From Atopobium sp. oral taxon 416 (GTDB lineage: Bacteria; Actinomycetota; Coriobacteriia; Coriobacteriales; Atopobiaceae), in contig NZ_CP072380.1 in assembly GCF_018128285.1 (NCBI RefSeq), positions 62,001-126,000 on the forward strand: a stretch of 64,000 bases of DNA. The letters are read 5' to 3'. The notes below the pieces were generated by a model. It had not been told where the DNA came from, made no database searches, and was given only the letters and a program-made list of their open reading frames with translations. Shown piece by piece: positions 37,521-46,191 of the stretch. How positions within the stretch are numbered: position 1 is the stretch's first letter; each line of letters opens with the position of its first letter. Made by a program: the position numbers and the translations under genes.

Positions 37521-38770
37521 TAAAGGGGACCGACCACACGACTTTTTTAGGCCGGAATGCGGGAAAGGCAGGGAAGGATACTCATCCAGCATGTACAGGA
37601 GCCGCTATCCTGGCATTTATCCTGCCGCATGCACCGCAAGAAGGCTCCAAGACAGATCAAACGACGCTGGGAGCCGGGAGGTGCAGCCTGCCGGCAGAGA
37701 TACACATGGCAAGGTTTGCAAGGGCGAGGCAGACTCGAGCATACAGGAGTTCTTCTCTATCCTTCTGTAGCGCTTCCTTAAGGGGTCGAAGCGGCGCTTC
37801 ACGATGAGGAAGGGATGCTTCTGCCTTTGAGCGGCCGGATGCCTTCCTGGACTCGATGCCTTTTTCGGACAAGAGTGCACAGGCAAGGCCTTCTATGGTC
37901 GAAGGCTTTCTTAGCAACGCTTTAGCGCATAGATGAGAGGTGTGGGTCTTTATGCGTCCTTAAGGGCGCTTCGCTATACCTATATAGCCTAAAGTCTGCG
38001 CAGCAAAACCTATCATCTTCCCTTACGAGTGTGTGTGCCACAGGATATGTCGGATACATTCTAGGCGATCGTCTCCACACCATGCACAAGGCCACCTGCG
38101 GCATCCACGCCGATATGCGCCTTGTATCCGATACGCCAGACTCCCCCTTTCTTGGACTGATGCGCTTTAAGGGTCGCGCGCATGGTCCTTGTTCTTCGTT
38201 TAAGCTTTAGGGCCCAGGTGAAGGTCACATCCACCATGGAGCCGCCTTGCACCGTGATCCCTGCCTTCTTAAGTTCTAAGTTCAGGTCGTGAAGCACAAG
38301 CTTTACCGAACTCCTCTCGCTTTAAGGCTATGGCGCATCTTCGCAAGTGTCGTTGCATCTGGCACCTGCGCTTGCATGAGGTCTACGTGCACAGAAGCGC
38401 TACCAGGACCGACAATCCAGGATAGCATCTTTAAGTTCCCTCGTCTTAAGAGAGCAAACATGACCTAAAGCAGGCTACATCCAAAGCATCGTCTTTGCAG
38501 CGCGCACATGCCTGCCACGCGCCTGTCAGTGGTAGCTGGTATCTACCAGTGCAATCCAGCTGTCCCACACAACGATTACATCCATTTGCTCCAGGAATGC
38601 CTCCCGCCGGGTCTTCTTCCTAAGACCTTAGGATTTAAGGTCCCCAAAGCTCATCTGGCTGCTCATATCTTCCTTTTGGATATGCTGGAATACGTTGCTG
38701 TAATTATAACATATCCGCAGGCAGATAGGCATCTATGTGGGTATGGGCACTGTGTGGTTCGAGACATTTT
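37521..38770. mobile_element. Remnant of an IS5-family element (ends uncertain)
   Basis: The element surrounds the transposase remnant. A possible terminal inverted repeat pairs CGACCACAC near 37531 with GTGTGGTTCG at 38752-38761. The match is imperfect and the exact ends and target duplication are not resolved. Confidence 0.45.
37657..38666 (-). pseudogene. IS5-family transposase, decayed
   Basis: Read from an ATG at 38666 leftwards, scattered frames match IS5-type transposases in correct order: SFGDL with KKTRREAFLEQMD (N-terminal), VPDATTLAKMRH (helix before the catalytic core), SMVDVTF with HQSKKGGVWRIGYKAHIGVDAAGGLVH (DDE core), and HPFLIVKRRF then YARVCLALANLAM (C-terminal). Stops and frameshifts occur throughout. 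It lies within the TnpB gene in the opposite orientation. Confidence 0.85.
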
Positions 38771-38824
38771 GAGCCGATGTCATACAGCGTGCGGCTCCAG
38801 CTACCTCATCGAGGCGAATTAATC

Positions 38825-39529
38825 ATCGTTTCCCTAAACAGCCAGCAGCTGCTTTCAAAATCCAATATGTGCTTAAAGCCCGACAACCCCTTAGCTTGAA
38901 TGAGTGCTGTGTTATGGAAGTAGATATAGAAGCTGACAATCTCGCCGCGCGGCTCACCCCAGAGCATGGGCGCTTGGTTGGCAGGCGATAGCTCAAGTCA
39001 GCTAACCACTATTGCAACAGGCACTTGGCGTATCTGAAAAGCCGACTAGACACAGACAAGTTCCGACAGGTAGCCGACAAAGGGAGTCGGCGTGTGCAAG
39101 ACTGCATGCTCAAAGCGCCACGCACCATCGCCAACCTGTTCATAGAGAAGAACACAGACACACTGATTGTTGGATCCACCATGGGATGCAAGCAGGGAGC
39201 AGCTACGGCAGAAAGAATGGTCAAGCGTTCATACAGATTCCCTGTAGGCTGTCCAAACGCTAGCTTGCATACCGATACATACAGCAGAGAGAGACCTACA
39301 CGTCCAAAGCATCCTATATGGGTGGGGATCGAATACAAGCCCGCTGACAAGTAAGCACACCTTTTCTTAGGCAAGCACATCTGAGACGGCCTATAGCGAA
39401 CCCAAAGGTAGCATCTTGGTGAGTGCAGATATCAACGCTGCCGCAAACATTGCATACAAGCAAAAGCCAGCAGAGCGGCAACTGTGTAGAGGTGTTGTGG
39501 CAACACCCCAGCAAATTCACGTCGATTAA
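38825..39529 (+). pseudogene. TnpB-type transposon protein, C-terminal half (decayed)
   Basis: Frames match the TnpB core in order: AFKIQYVLKARQP, MEVDIEADNLAA (first catalytic Asp region), LKSANHYCNRHLAYLKSRLD, NTDTLIVGSTMGCKQ (strand with the catalytic Glu region altered), ETYTSKAS and SADINAAANIAYK (last catalytic Asp). One internal stop (RR-stop-LKSAN) and frame changes inactivate it. The stop at 39527-39529 ends the last frame. Together with 37023-37440 it makes a full-length TnpB split by the IS5-like element. Confidence 0.85.
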
Positions 39530-39532
39530 GAC

Positions 39533-39769
39533 ATGGGTCACACCGAAATCCCGTAAACTGTAGTTGACGGGAATGCCAAAGCGGTAATGGATCGGAGTGC
39601 CCATCCCGACAATGGAGGCAAGCGTGCCGCCGGATTCCTACAGCGTGGAGGTAAAACTCTCTTCGATGGAAGCCTATTTGCGTTTGAGCTGTATGGGATA
39701 GGGGACGGCAAGCCATTCGCAGTTTCCGCAGCAGCGGTCAAGCGAGCAGGTGTAGGTCTTGTATCCCAT
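39533..39769 (-). pseudogene. Fragment resembling the start of an RlmD/TrmA-type RNA methyltransferase
   Basis: An AAAGGAG ribosome site precedes an ATG at 39769. The frame reads MGYKTYTCSLDRCCGNCEWLAVPYPIQLKRK, then two TAG stops, then LASIVGMGTPIHYRF. The cysteine-rich start with CGNCEW, the VPYPIQLKRK helix and GM-x-P-x-HYR resemble the iron-sulfur segment and adjoining region of 23S rRNA uridine-C5 methyltransferases. It stops being recognisable where the TnpB end begins, so the element probably truncated it. This assignment rests on motif memory only. Confidence 0.45.
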
Positions 39770-39994
39770 GGGAAAGCTCCTTTGGTACTTGGCGTGTAAC
39801 CTTAGCGCCTCTCTGTCGTTAACCCTCTGAAAGAGAGGGATTGCGCCTATCATGTGCGCAAACTATCACTACACTATATAAGAAGAGGTGTACGAAGTGC
39901 GCAATGCTGCCCTAGCGTTGGGCTTAAAACCTTGTGCGGACTTTCTTCGTGAAAAGGACGTAGCGCCAGTGGTGGAGAAGAGAAAAGAGCGAAC
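39770..39994. other. Intergenic leader of the hydroxyacid dehydrogenase gene
   Basis: No gene is supported. A hairpin CCTCTCT/AGAGAGG lies near 39810-39840. The ribosome site of the next gene (AAAAGAG) is at the right edge. Confidence 0.5.
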
Positions 39995-40957
39995 ATGAGC
40001 ATTACCAAGGTCGGAATCATCGGCGTAAACCACGTGGGAGAGCATGTCGCAAATGCCCTTCTGGCTCAGGGGCTCGTATCTGAGCTGTATCTGTGTGACA
40101 AAGAGGGAAACGACAGGTTCTGCAAGGCGCAGGTCAATGACCTTCAGGACGCAATGGCCTTCTATCCGCACTCCGCAAAGGTGTTTGAGTGTGATGACCA
40201 CTATGAGGAGCTGGCGGACTGTGACGTTATCGTCAACGCCGCCGGCCACATTGCCGCAGCCCGCAACGGCCGCGACGGTGAGCTGAAAGTGACTACCGAC
40301 GAGGTGAAAACCTTTGCCAAGCGCGTTATGGATGCCAGCTTTAAAGGCGTCTGGGTCAGCGTTGCAAACCCGAATGATGTGGTGGCTGAGGCCCTGTGGC
40401 AGGAGAGCGGCCACTACGACTGGCACAAGGTGATCGGCTCCGGCACGACGCTGGATTCCCTGCGTCTGCGCCACGCGATCTCCGCAACCACGGGCTACGG
40501 TCCCTCAAGCATCAATGCCTGGATGCTCGGTGAGCACGGCCTGGGTGAGTTTGCCTGCTGGAGCCATGTGAGCTTGGGGTGCCTGAGACCTGATGAGGTT
40601 GAGAAGCAGGCCGACATTACGCTCGACAGGGAGGATCTGGAAGAGCAGGCCCGTCGCGGTGGCTATGTCACAATCAGCGGCAAGGGCTGCACCGAGTACT
40701 CAATCGCCAATAGCACCACTGAGATTGTAAAGGCGATCCTCAACGATACCAAACTGATCACCCCGGTCTCCACTCGCATTGAGGATGTCTATGGGGAGAG
40801 CGGCGTCTGGGCGTCGCTGCCGACCGTGATCGGAAAGAGCGGTGTCGAGAAGATCTTCGTGCCGACCTTTGACAGTGAGGAAGAGGAGAAGTGGCACAAG
40901 GCCTGTGCCCATATCCGTGAGAATGTTGAGAAATTGGGGTGGCTGAAGACATTTTAA
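39995..40957 (+). CDS. L-lactate/L-2-hydroxyisocaproate dehydrogenase-family enzyme
   Basis: This NAD-dependent 2-hydroxyacid dehydrogenase (320 residues) interconverts a 2-oxoacid and an L-2-hydroxyacid. The Rossmann loop is GVNHVGEHVANAL with Asp35 for NAD; the catalytic set is Arg93, Asp154, Arg157 and His181 in LGEHG. In the substrate loop the position that is Gln in lactate dehydrogenase is Ala (GHIAAARNGRD). The later part (REDLEEQARRGGYVTISGKGCTEYSIA) resembles L-hydroxyisocaproate dehydrogenase. A bulky substrate is therefore more likely than pyruvate. It is the first intact gene after the graveyard. Confidence 0.85.
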   Translation: MSITKVGIIGVNHVGEHVANALLAQGLVSELYLCDKEGNDRFCKAQVNDLQDAMAFYPHSAKVFECDDHYEELADCDVIVNAAGHIAAARNGRDGELKVTTDEVKTFAKRVMDASFKGVWVSVANPNDVVAEALWQESGHYDWHKVIGSGTTLDSLRLRHAISATTGYGPSSINAWMLGEHGLGEFACWSHVSLGCLRPDEVEKQADITLDREDLEEQARRGGYVTISGKGCTEYSIANSTTEIVKAILNDTKLITPVSTRIEDVYGESGVWASLPTVIGKSGVEKIFVPTFDSEEEEKWHKACAHIRENVEKLGWLKTF

Positions 40958-41000
40958 GGTGTGCCTGCGCAGAGCTTAGATGTGTGGGTATACTTAAAAT

Positions 41001-41102
41001 TTGAACTTGCGTCAAAAATCTGTTGTGAATATGGAGTTAGGTATTTCATACGCACAAAGGGAGTAAAGTACATAGTCAGAAAATTGAATCAGCGTCAAAA
41101 AT
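41001..41102 (+). promoter_or_regulatory. Pair of 19-base direct repeats upstream of the radical SAM gene
   Basis: TTGAACTTGCGTCAAAAAT at 41001-41019 and TTGAATCAGCGTCAAAAAT at 41084-41102 match at 16 of 19 positions and lie 83 bases apart. Each contains the half-site arrangement TTGA-N7-TCAA. They could be operators for one regulator. Confidence 0.6.
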
Positions 41103-41154
41103 ATTTTTTCTAAAAAGTATGGCTGATTCTGCGCAAGTAAAAAGGAGAGTGGAA

Positions 41155-42636
41155 ATGCAATCTAAGCTAGCGCATACCGCAGAGCGAAAAGCTTTCAGCT
41201 TCGCTTTGGATCAAGCCATCAAGAGTGTTTCAGGACCTGATCGTGACAAAAAGATCGACTCCTTTATCAATATGGCTGCCAAGCTTCTGAAAGACACGAA
41301 CCCAGGCGCTACCCGTGGCATGAAGGCAGCACTGTACCCGGGATCCAAGTGGGAGAAGTTCCTGTTCGACATTATCGACAACACCAACCCCCACGTGCTC
41401 CACACCGCAATCCTGAATGGTGGCTATGAGGCGGCGTTCCGCGGCCTGCGCAACACCACCGAAAATGCTAATAAATACCAGTGCAACGTGCCTTGGATCG
41501 TCCTGTTCGACCCGACGAGCGCCTGCAACAAGCACTGCATCGGCTGCTGGGCTGCTGACTATGGACATCAGCTCAACCTGACCTACGACGAGATGGACAA
41601 GCTTCTGAGCGAGGCTGAGGCACTCGGCACCCACCTCTTCATGCTCACCGGTGGTGAGCCGTTGGTCCGCAAGGCAGATATCTTGAAGCTTGCCGAGAAG
41701 CACAACACCTCGCTCTTCAACATCTTCACGAACGCATCGCTCATCGACGATAAGTTCTGCCAGAAAGTGCAGGAGCTCGGCAACATCGTCTTCTCCGTCT
41801 CCATCGAGTCCTATGAGCCGACGGTCAACGATGCACGCCGTGGCAAGGGTTCCTTCCAGGAGGTTATGGACGCCTTCGATCTGATGCACAAGTACGGCCT
41901 GCTCTATGGCACCTCTACCTGCTACACTCGTGAGAATGTCGAGCGCGTCAGCTCCGATGAGTTCATCGATCTTCTGATCAGCAAGGGCTGCCGCTATGCC
42001 TGGTACTTCCACTACATGCCCGTCGGCGACGGCGCCAATGCTGACTTGATGCCGACCGTCGAGCAGCGTGAGTACATGCTGCACCGCATCCGTGAGATCC
42101 GCGGCGTCACCGGCGGCAAGCCGATCTTCGCGATGGACTTCCAGAACGACGGTGAGTACGTTGCTGGCTGCATCGCAGGAGGCCGTGCGTACTGCCATGT
42201 CAACGCCCGTGGCGATGTGGAGCCGTGTGTCTTCATCCACTACTCTAACGCCAACATCCGTGATATGAGCTGGCTTGACTGCCTGCATCAGCCGGTCTTC
42301 CAGGAGTACCGCAAGTACTATCCGTGGAACGACAACATGCTGCAGCCGTGCCCAATGCTCGAGAACCCCTACCTGCTCCCGAAGTTCGTCAAGGAGTCCG
42401 GCGCACACAACTCCGATTACGCTGCACCTGAGTCCGCTGACGATCTGTGCAAGCGTACCGCACCGTATGCAAAGGCCTGGGCGCCGAAGGCTAAGGAGCT
42501 CTGGCTTGAGGAGCATCCGACGGGCAAGAAGGTCTACGCTGACGCAATGAGCGTCAAGGGCGTCGACGTGAAGGCTAGACTCATCGCTGAGGAGGATGCT
42601 GAGTCAGAGAAGGAAACAGAGAAAGCTGTCAAATAG
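41155..42636 (+). CDS. Radical SAM protein with SPASM-like C-terminal cysteines
   Basis: The 493-residue protein carries the radical SAM cluster motif C124-x3-C128-x2-C131 (CNKHCIGC), the GGEP motif (LTGGEPLV), and later cysteines (GCIAGGRAYCHVNARGDVEPCVF, NMLQPCPML) in the pattern of a SPASM-like auxiliary cluster region. About 110 residues precede the barrel, rich in charged helices. I chose the ATG at 41155 because AAAGGAGAG lies 8 bases upstream; an ATG at 41119 has no ribosome site. No peptide precursor or partner enzyme is evident nearby. The substrate is unknown. Confidence 0.88.
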   Translation: MQSKLAHTAERKAFSFALDQAIKSVSGPDRDKKIDSFINMAAKLLKDTNPGATRGMKAALYPGSKWEKFLFDIIDNTNPHVLHTAILNGGYEAAFRGLRNTTENANKYQCNVPWIVLFDPTSACNKHCIGCWAADYGHQLNLTYDEMDKLLSEAEALGTHLFMLTGGEPLVRKADILKLAEKHNTSLFNIFTNASLIDDKFCQKVQELGNIVFSVSIESYEPTVNDARRGKGSFQEVMDAFDLMHKYGLLYGTSTCYTRENVERVSSDEFIDLLISKGCRYAWYFHYMPVGDGANADLMPTVEQREYMLHRIREIRGVTGGKPIFAMDFQNDGEYVAGCIAGGRAYCHVNARGDVEPCVFIHYSNANIRDMSWLDCLHQPVFQEYRKYYPWNDNMLQPCPMLENPYLLPKFVKESGAHNSDYAAPESADDLCKRTAPYAKAWAPKAKELWLEEHPTGKKVYADAMSVKGVDVKARLIAEEDAESEKETEKAVK

Positions 42637-42668
42637 CCTTACCATCCGGTAATACCTGTGTGTGAAGG

Positions 42669-42702
42669 AGCATGTGGAGCGTATCCATGTGCTCCTTTTT
42701 GG
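42669..42702 (+). terminator. Terminator of the radical SAM gene
   Basis: GGAGCATGTGGA and TCCATGTGCTCC form a 12-base stem with two G-T pairs, followed by TTTTTGG. Confidence 0.9.
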
Positions 42703-42814
42703 TTTGTAGAGCGGCCTTGGTAGAGTGGAGCGTCGAAGGTGATAGTTCTTTGTCAGCCTGAGGGCGTATATACTTAAACTCTACCCTTTGAATATTTTTT
42801 ATATGGGAGTCTAG

Positions 42815-45016
42815 ATGGAGTCACTCTACAGAAAATATCGTCCGTTGACCTTTCAAGATGTTGTGGGGCAACAGCACGTCGTCTCGACCCTCGAGCACGC
42901 CGTGCTCGAGGGGAGGGTGACGCACGCCTATCTCTTCTGTGGTCCCCGGGGCACTGGCAAGACGACGATGGCACGAATCGTGGCCAAGGCGCTGCTGTGT
43001 GAGAAAGGACCCCGCCAACTCCCCGATGGTACCTGTGAACAGTGTCGCCTCATTGCCGAAGGATGCCATCCCGACGTCTACGAGCTCGATGCGGCAAGCC
43101 GTACCGGTGTGGACAATGTGCGCGATGAGATCATCAACCGCGTGAACTTCGCTCCGGTCCAGGGCCACTACAAGGTCTACATTATCGACGAGGTCCATAT
43201 GCTCACGACCCAGGCCTTCAACGCGCTGCTGAAGACCTTGGAGGAGCCGCCTGAGTATGTGGTCTTTATCCTGTGCACCACCGACCCCCAAAAGATCCCC
43301 GCCACGATCCTCTCGCGTGTGCAGCGCTTTGACTTCCATGTGCTTTCGCCTACGGAGATCGAGGATAGGCTTTCCTATGTCTGCAAGCAGGAGCACTTCC
43401 AAAGTGATCCTGAAGCCCTAGCACTCATTGCCCAACATGCGCGGGGCGGAATGCGCGATGCTCTGGGCATGCTCGAACAGATCTCGGTCTTCAACGACGA
43501 CGACATCTCGGTGGAGGCGGTCAAGAGCGCCCTCGGTGAGGTCACGAGCAAAACCCTCGAGAGCGTCGTCACCGCTATCGCCCAACGCGATGTCTCCACG
43601 TTGTTTGAGGAGATCGCACATCTTGTGGACGATGGGGAAGACCTCCTACAGTTTGTGCGTGAGCTCGCACGTGTCATCCGTGATATCTATGTCGTGTCAC
43701 TCGTAGGGATCGATCAGACTGCGGTGTTGGACTCAGCGGTGGATCCAAAGGAACTGGAGCGGGAAGCGAAGCTGTTTGGCTCCTCTGACCGTCTGGCGCG
43801 GATCCTTGCAGTCTTGGGCGATGTCTCCAATGAGATGAGGACGGCGACAAACCAGCGCCTCGAGTTGGAGATTGCGATGACAAAGATTGCCCGGCCACAG
43901 GGCGATCTGACGCTCGAAGGTCTGGCTGAGCGTGTCGATGAACTGGAAAAAGCAGTTCAGGCGCTCTCGGTTCCAAGAGCGATGCCGCAACGGGCTCCTG
44001 AGCCCGTGACCCCACAACCGACAATACCTGTAAGACCAGGTAGCCGTCCGCAGGCGCCACAGCCGCGTCCCCGCCAAACATGTCGGACCTATCGTCAGGA
44101 CGCAGCGCCGGCACAGCGCCAGGCGGCTCCACAGGCAACAAGCGCTTTGACACCGCATACTACGTCGCGCTCAGATGCAGCCAGACTCCAGCGGGCTTGG
44201 AATCAGGTTGTGTCCCGTCTGAGACAGCAGGATGCGGCAAAGGCGACCTTGCTGACGAATGCCCATGCGGTGGCGGATGATGGGCAGACCTTAACGATTG
44301 AGTTTCCGCCGGGATCTTCCTTCTCGCTGAACATGCTCACCAGAAAAGATGTCGACTCCGTCGTCCGTCCTACGATCAGTGCGGTCTTTGGCAACAGGGT
44401 GCCGCAGTATGTCGAGCAGACCAAAAAGACCTCACAGTCAAAGCCACGTACGCAGCGGGCAGCAAACCCCGTAAGGCAGGCACCACAACCGGTTCAGCCG
44501 CCTCAGGCCCCCGCGGCTTCCAAGCCTGCACCGTCGAACAGCCAACCAGATCCTCAGGAGCCTGTACCATACAGCCAACCGGCTCCGCAAGAGCCTACAC
44601 CGCAACCACGGCCTCAGCCACCGGCACCTGAACCCCAACCTGAGCCAAAACCAGCCCCTGCGCCTGTGAATACTGAAAGCAAACCGCAGGAAGAACAGGC
44701 ACCGTGGGAGGATGCAGCCGCTGAAGAACCGGTCGACTACGAACCGAGGGACTATGATCAAGCTCCACCGGTCGCAGCAGCCCCTGAGTCGGCTCAGCCT
44801 GTTCAGAAGGCGCCCCAACCGCAGCACGTGAGCACGACGGATTATCCGACCCAACATAAGAAACAGGATGTGAAGCCTGGGGTACCTATACAGGAAGCTG
44901 ATGGAATTCCTCAGGATTTGGCAGATATGCTGGAAAATGTCTTTGGGAAAGGTATCAATGTGGTGATCAAGCCTTCCCCAGACGATACCAAGAAGAACAA
45001 CGGTAACAACCGGTAA
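42815..45016 (+). CDS. dnaX: DNA polymerase III gamma/tau subunit
   Basis: DnaX drives the clamp loader. Residues 1-~370 hold the AAA+ core: YRKYRPLTFQDVVGQ, Walker A GPRGTGKTTMAR (46-57), a zinc module with four cysteines (about 65-90), DEVHML and LKTLEEPP. Residues about 395-715 contain a Pro/Gln/Ala-rich linker around a tau-like domain. I saw no A6G slippery site for a frameshifted gamma form. Start ATG 42815. The order dnaX-ybaB-recR is conserved in many bacteria. Confidence 0.96.
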   Translation: MESLYRKYRPLTFQDVVGQQHVVSTLEHAVLEGRVTHAYLFCGPRGTGKTTMARIVAKALLCEKGPRQLPDGTCEQCRLIAEGCHPDVYELDAASRTGVDNVRDEIINRVNFAPVQGHYKVYIIDEVHMLTTQAFNALLKTLEEPPEYVVFILCTTDPQKIPATILSRVQRFDFHVLSPTEIEDRLSYVCKQEHFQSDPEALALIAQHARGGMRDALGMLEQISVFNDDDISVEAVKSALGEVTSKTLESVVTAIAQRDVSTLFEEIAHLVDDGEDLLQFVRELARVIRDIYVVSLVGIDQTAVLDSAVDPKELEREAKLFGSSDRLARILAVLGDVSNEMRTATNQRLELEIAMTKIARPQGDLTLEGLAERVDELEKAVQALSVPRAMPQRAPEPVTPQPTIPVRPGSRPQAPQPRPRQTCRTYRQDAAPAQRQAAPQATSALTPHTTSRSDAARLQRAWNQVVSRLRQQDAAKATLLTNAHAVADDGQTLTIEFPPGSSFSLNMLTRKDVDSVVRPTISAVFGNRVPQYVEQTKKTSQSKPRTQRAANPVRQAPQPVQPPQAPAASKPAPSNSQPDPQEPVPYSQPAPQEPTPQPRPQPPAPEPQPEPKPAPAPVNTESKPQEEQAPWEDAAAEEPVDYEPRDYDQAPPVAAAPESAQPVQKAPQPQHVSTTDYPTQHKKQDVKPGVPIQEADGIPQDLADMLENVFGKGINVVIKPSPDDTKKNNGNNR

Positions 45017-45071
45017 GCCTGCCAGTGAGGGTTGATCCTATTGTGGCAGGCAAGGTAAGGAGCGTGCAACC

Positions 45072-45389
45072 ATGGCACAACTGGACATGAATGAGATTAT
45101 GAAGCAGGCCCGTCAGATGCAGGAGCAGCTCGCTTCTGCGGAAGATAGCCTCAAGGACAAAGAGGTCACCGCAAGCGCTGGTGGTGGAACCGTGAAAGTC
45201 ACTGCAACAGGCGACATGAAGATCACCTCCATCACGATCGATCCTGAGGTCCTGAAAGACGGGGAGGTGGAGCTTCTGCAGGATATGATCATGGCGGCAG
45301 TTAACGACGCGCTTGCAAGCGCTCAGGAGCTTGCAACGAGTAAATTAGGCGACATCACCGGCGGCCTCAATATCCCGGGAATGTTTTAG
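45072..45389 (+). CDS. ybaB: YbaB/EbfC nucleoid-associated protein
   Basis: The 105-residue DNA-binding protein forms dimers of a tweezer shape. Features are [35 protein letters not shown] and ITIDPEVL, with an EELL-like [13 protein letters not shown] helix. It lies between dnaX and recR, 2 bases before recR, as usual for the family. Confidence 0.96.
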   Translation: MAQLDMNEIMKQARQMQEQLASAEDSLKDKEVTASAGGGTVKVTATGDMKITSITIDPEVLKDGEVELLQDMIMAAVNDALASAQELATSKLGDITGGLNIPGMF

Positions 45390-45391
45390 CC

Positions 45392-46003
45392 ATGGCAACA
45401 GCAGCAGAACATGACGGTCACGCGCTCGCACGGCTTTTGGATGAGCTCGGTAAGCTGCCGGGCATCGGGCCGAAATCGGCGCAGCGCATCGCCTACTTCT
45501 TGCTCGAGGAGAGCAAGACCGACGTCGATCGCCTCGCGGATGCGATCCGTGAGGTCAAAGAGGAGGTCCACTTCTGCCCGATCTGCTTTAACTATGCGAC
45601 CGGCGACACCTGTGCGATCTGTGCGGACCCGACGAGGGACCGCAGCACCATCTGCGTGGTGTCCGAGCCGCGCGATGTGACCGCTATCGAACGTACCGGG
45701 AGCTATCACGGCCTGTATCACGTCCTCGGGGGCGTCATCAGCCCGATGGACAAGATCGGGCCTGAACAGCTCCATGTGCGGGAGCTCCTCAAGCGCCTGG
45801 CGGACGGCAGCGTCAAGGAAGTCATCCTTGCTATGAGTCCCAATGTCGAGGGGGAGACGACCGCGAGCTATCTGAACCGCACGATCAAGCCCCTGGACCT
45901 CACGGTTAGCAGGCTCGCCAGCGGCTTGCCCGTTGGCGGAGACTTGGAGTATGCAGATGAAGTGACCCTTGGCCACGCTATCGAGGAACGCCGTAACATC
46001 TGA
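45392..46003 (+). CDS. recR: Recombination protein RecR
   Basis: RecR (203 residues) works with RecF/RecO to load RecA at gaps. The N-terminal helix-hairpin-helix is [18 protein letters not shown], the zinc finger is [16 protein letters not shown], and the Toprim domain holds [19 protein letters not shown]. The stop at 46003 is followed by 188 bases without a gene, holding a hairpin at 46113-46151. Confidence 0.98.
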   Translation: MATAAEHDGHALARLLDELGKLPGIGPKSAQRIAYFLLEESKTDVDRLADAIREVKEEVHFCPICFNYATGDTCAICADPTRDRSTICVVSEPRDVTAIERTGSYHGLYHVLGGVISPMDKIGPEQLHVRELLKRLADGSVKEVILAMSPNVEGETTASYLNRTIKPLDLTVSRLASGLPVGGDLEYADEVTLGHAIEERRNI

Positions 46004-46112
46004 GATTTCAGGGTTTGTGGACAGACTATTGTTTTCTATATATTGTGGTCAAAGAACACCTGTACCATCGGTTGTGTTTGACGATGGACCTCATACGGAC
46101 CAATATAGATAT

Positions 46113-46151
46113 GTCGACCGAAGTGACGGGGCTCGAATTCCTTCGGGCGAC
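46113..46151 (+). repeat. Inverted repeat in the recR-membrane protein gap
   Basis: GTCGaCCGAAG and CTTCGGgCGAC form an interrupted stem around a 17-base loop. No T run follows. It may be a leader structure of the next gene. Confidence 0.45.
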
Positions 46152-46191
46152 ACAATCGTTTGATCTTTCGAGAGGGTAGGAGAGCCAAATC

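Noticed and set aside
37505-37807. Plus-strand frames in the IS5 remnant
   Set aside because: They are shadows of the minus-strand transposase motifs and have no known similarity.
39587-39799. 70-codon plus-strand frame after the TnpB remnant
   Set aside because: It is antisense to the better-supported decayed methyltransferase start, which has a ribosome site and motif pattern.
41230-42516. Long open frame on the minus strand opposite the radical SAM gene
   Set aside because: It mirrors the codon bias of the plus-strand gene, has no ribosome site or motifs, and overlaps an intact conserved gene.
42815-45016. Programmed frameshift in dnaX
   Set aside because: No A6G slippery heptamer was found; the nearest run has five A residues.
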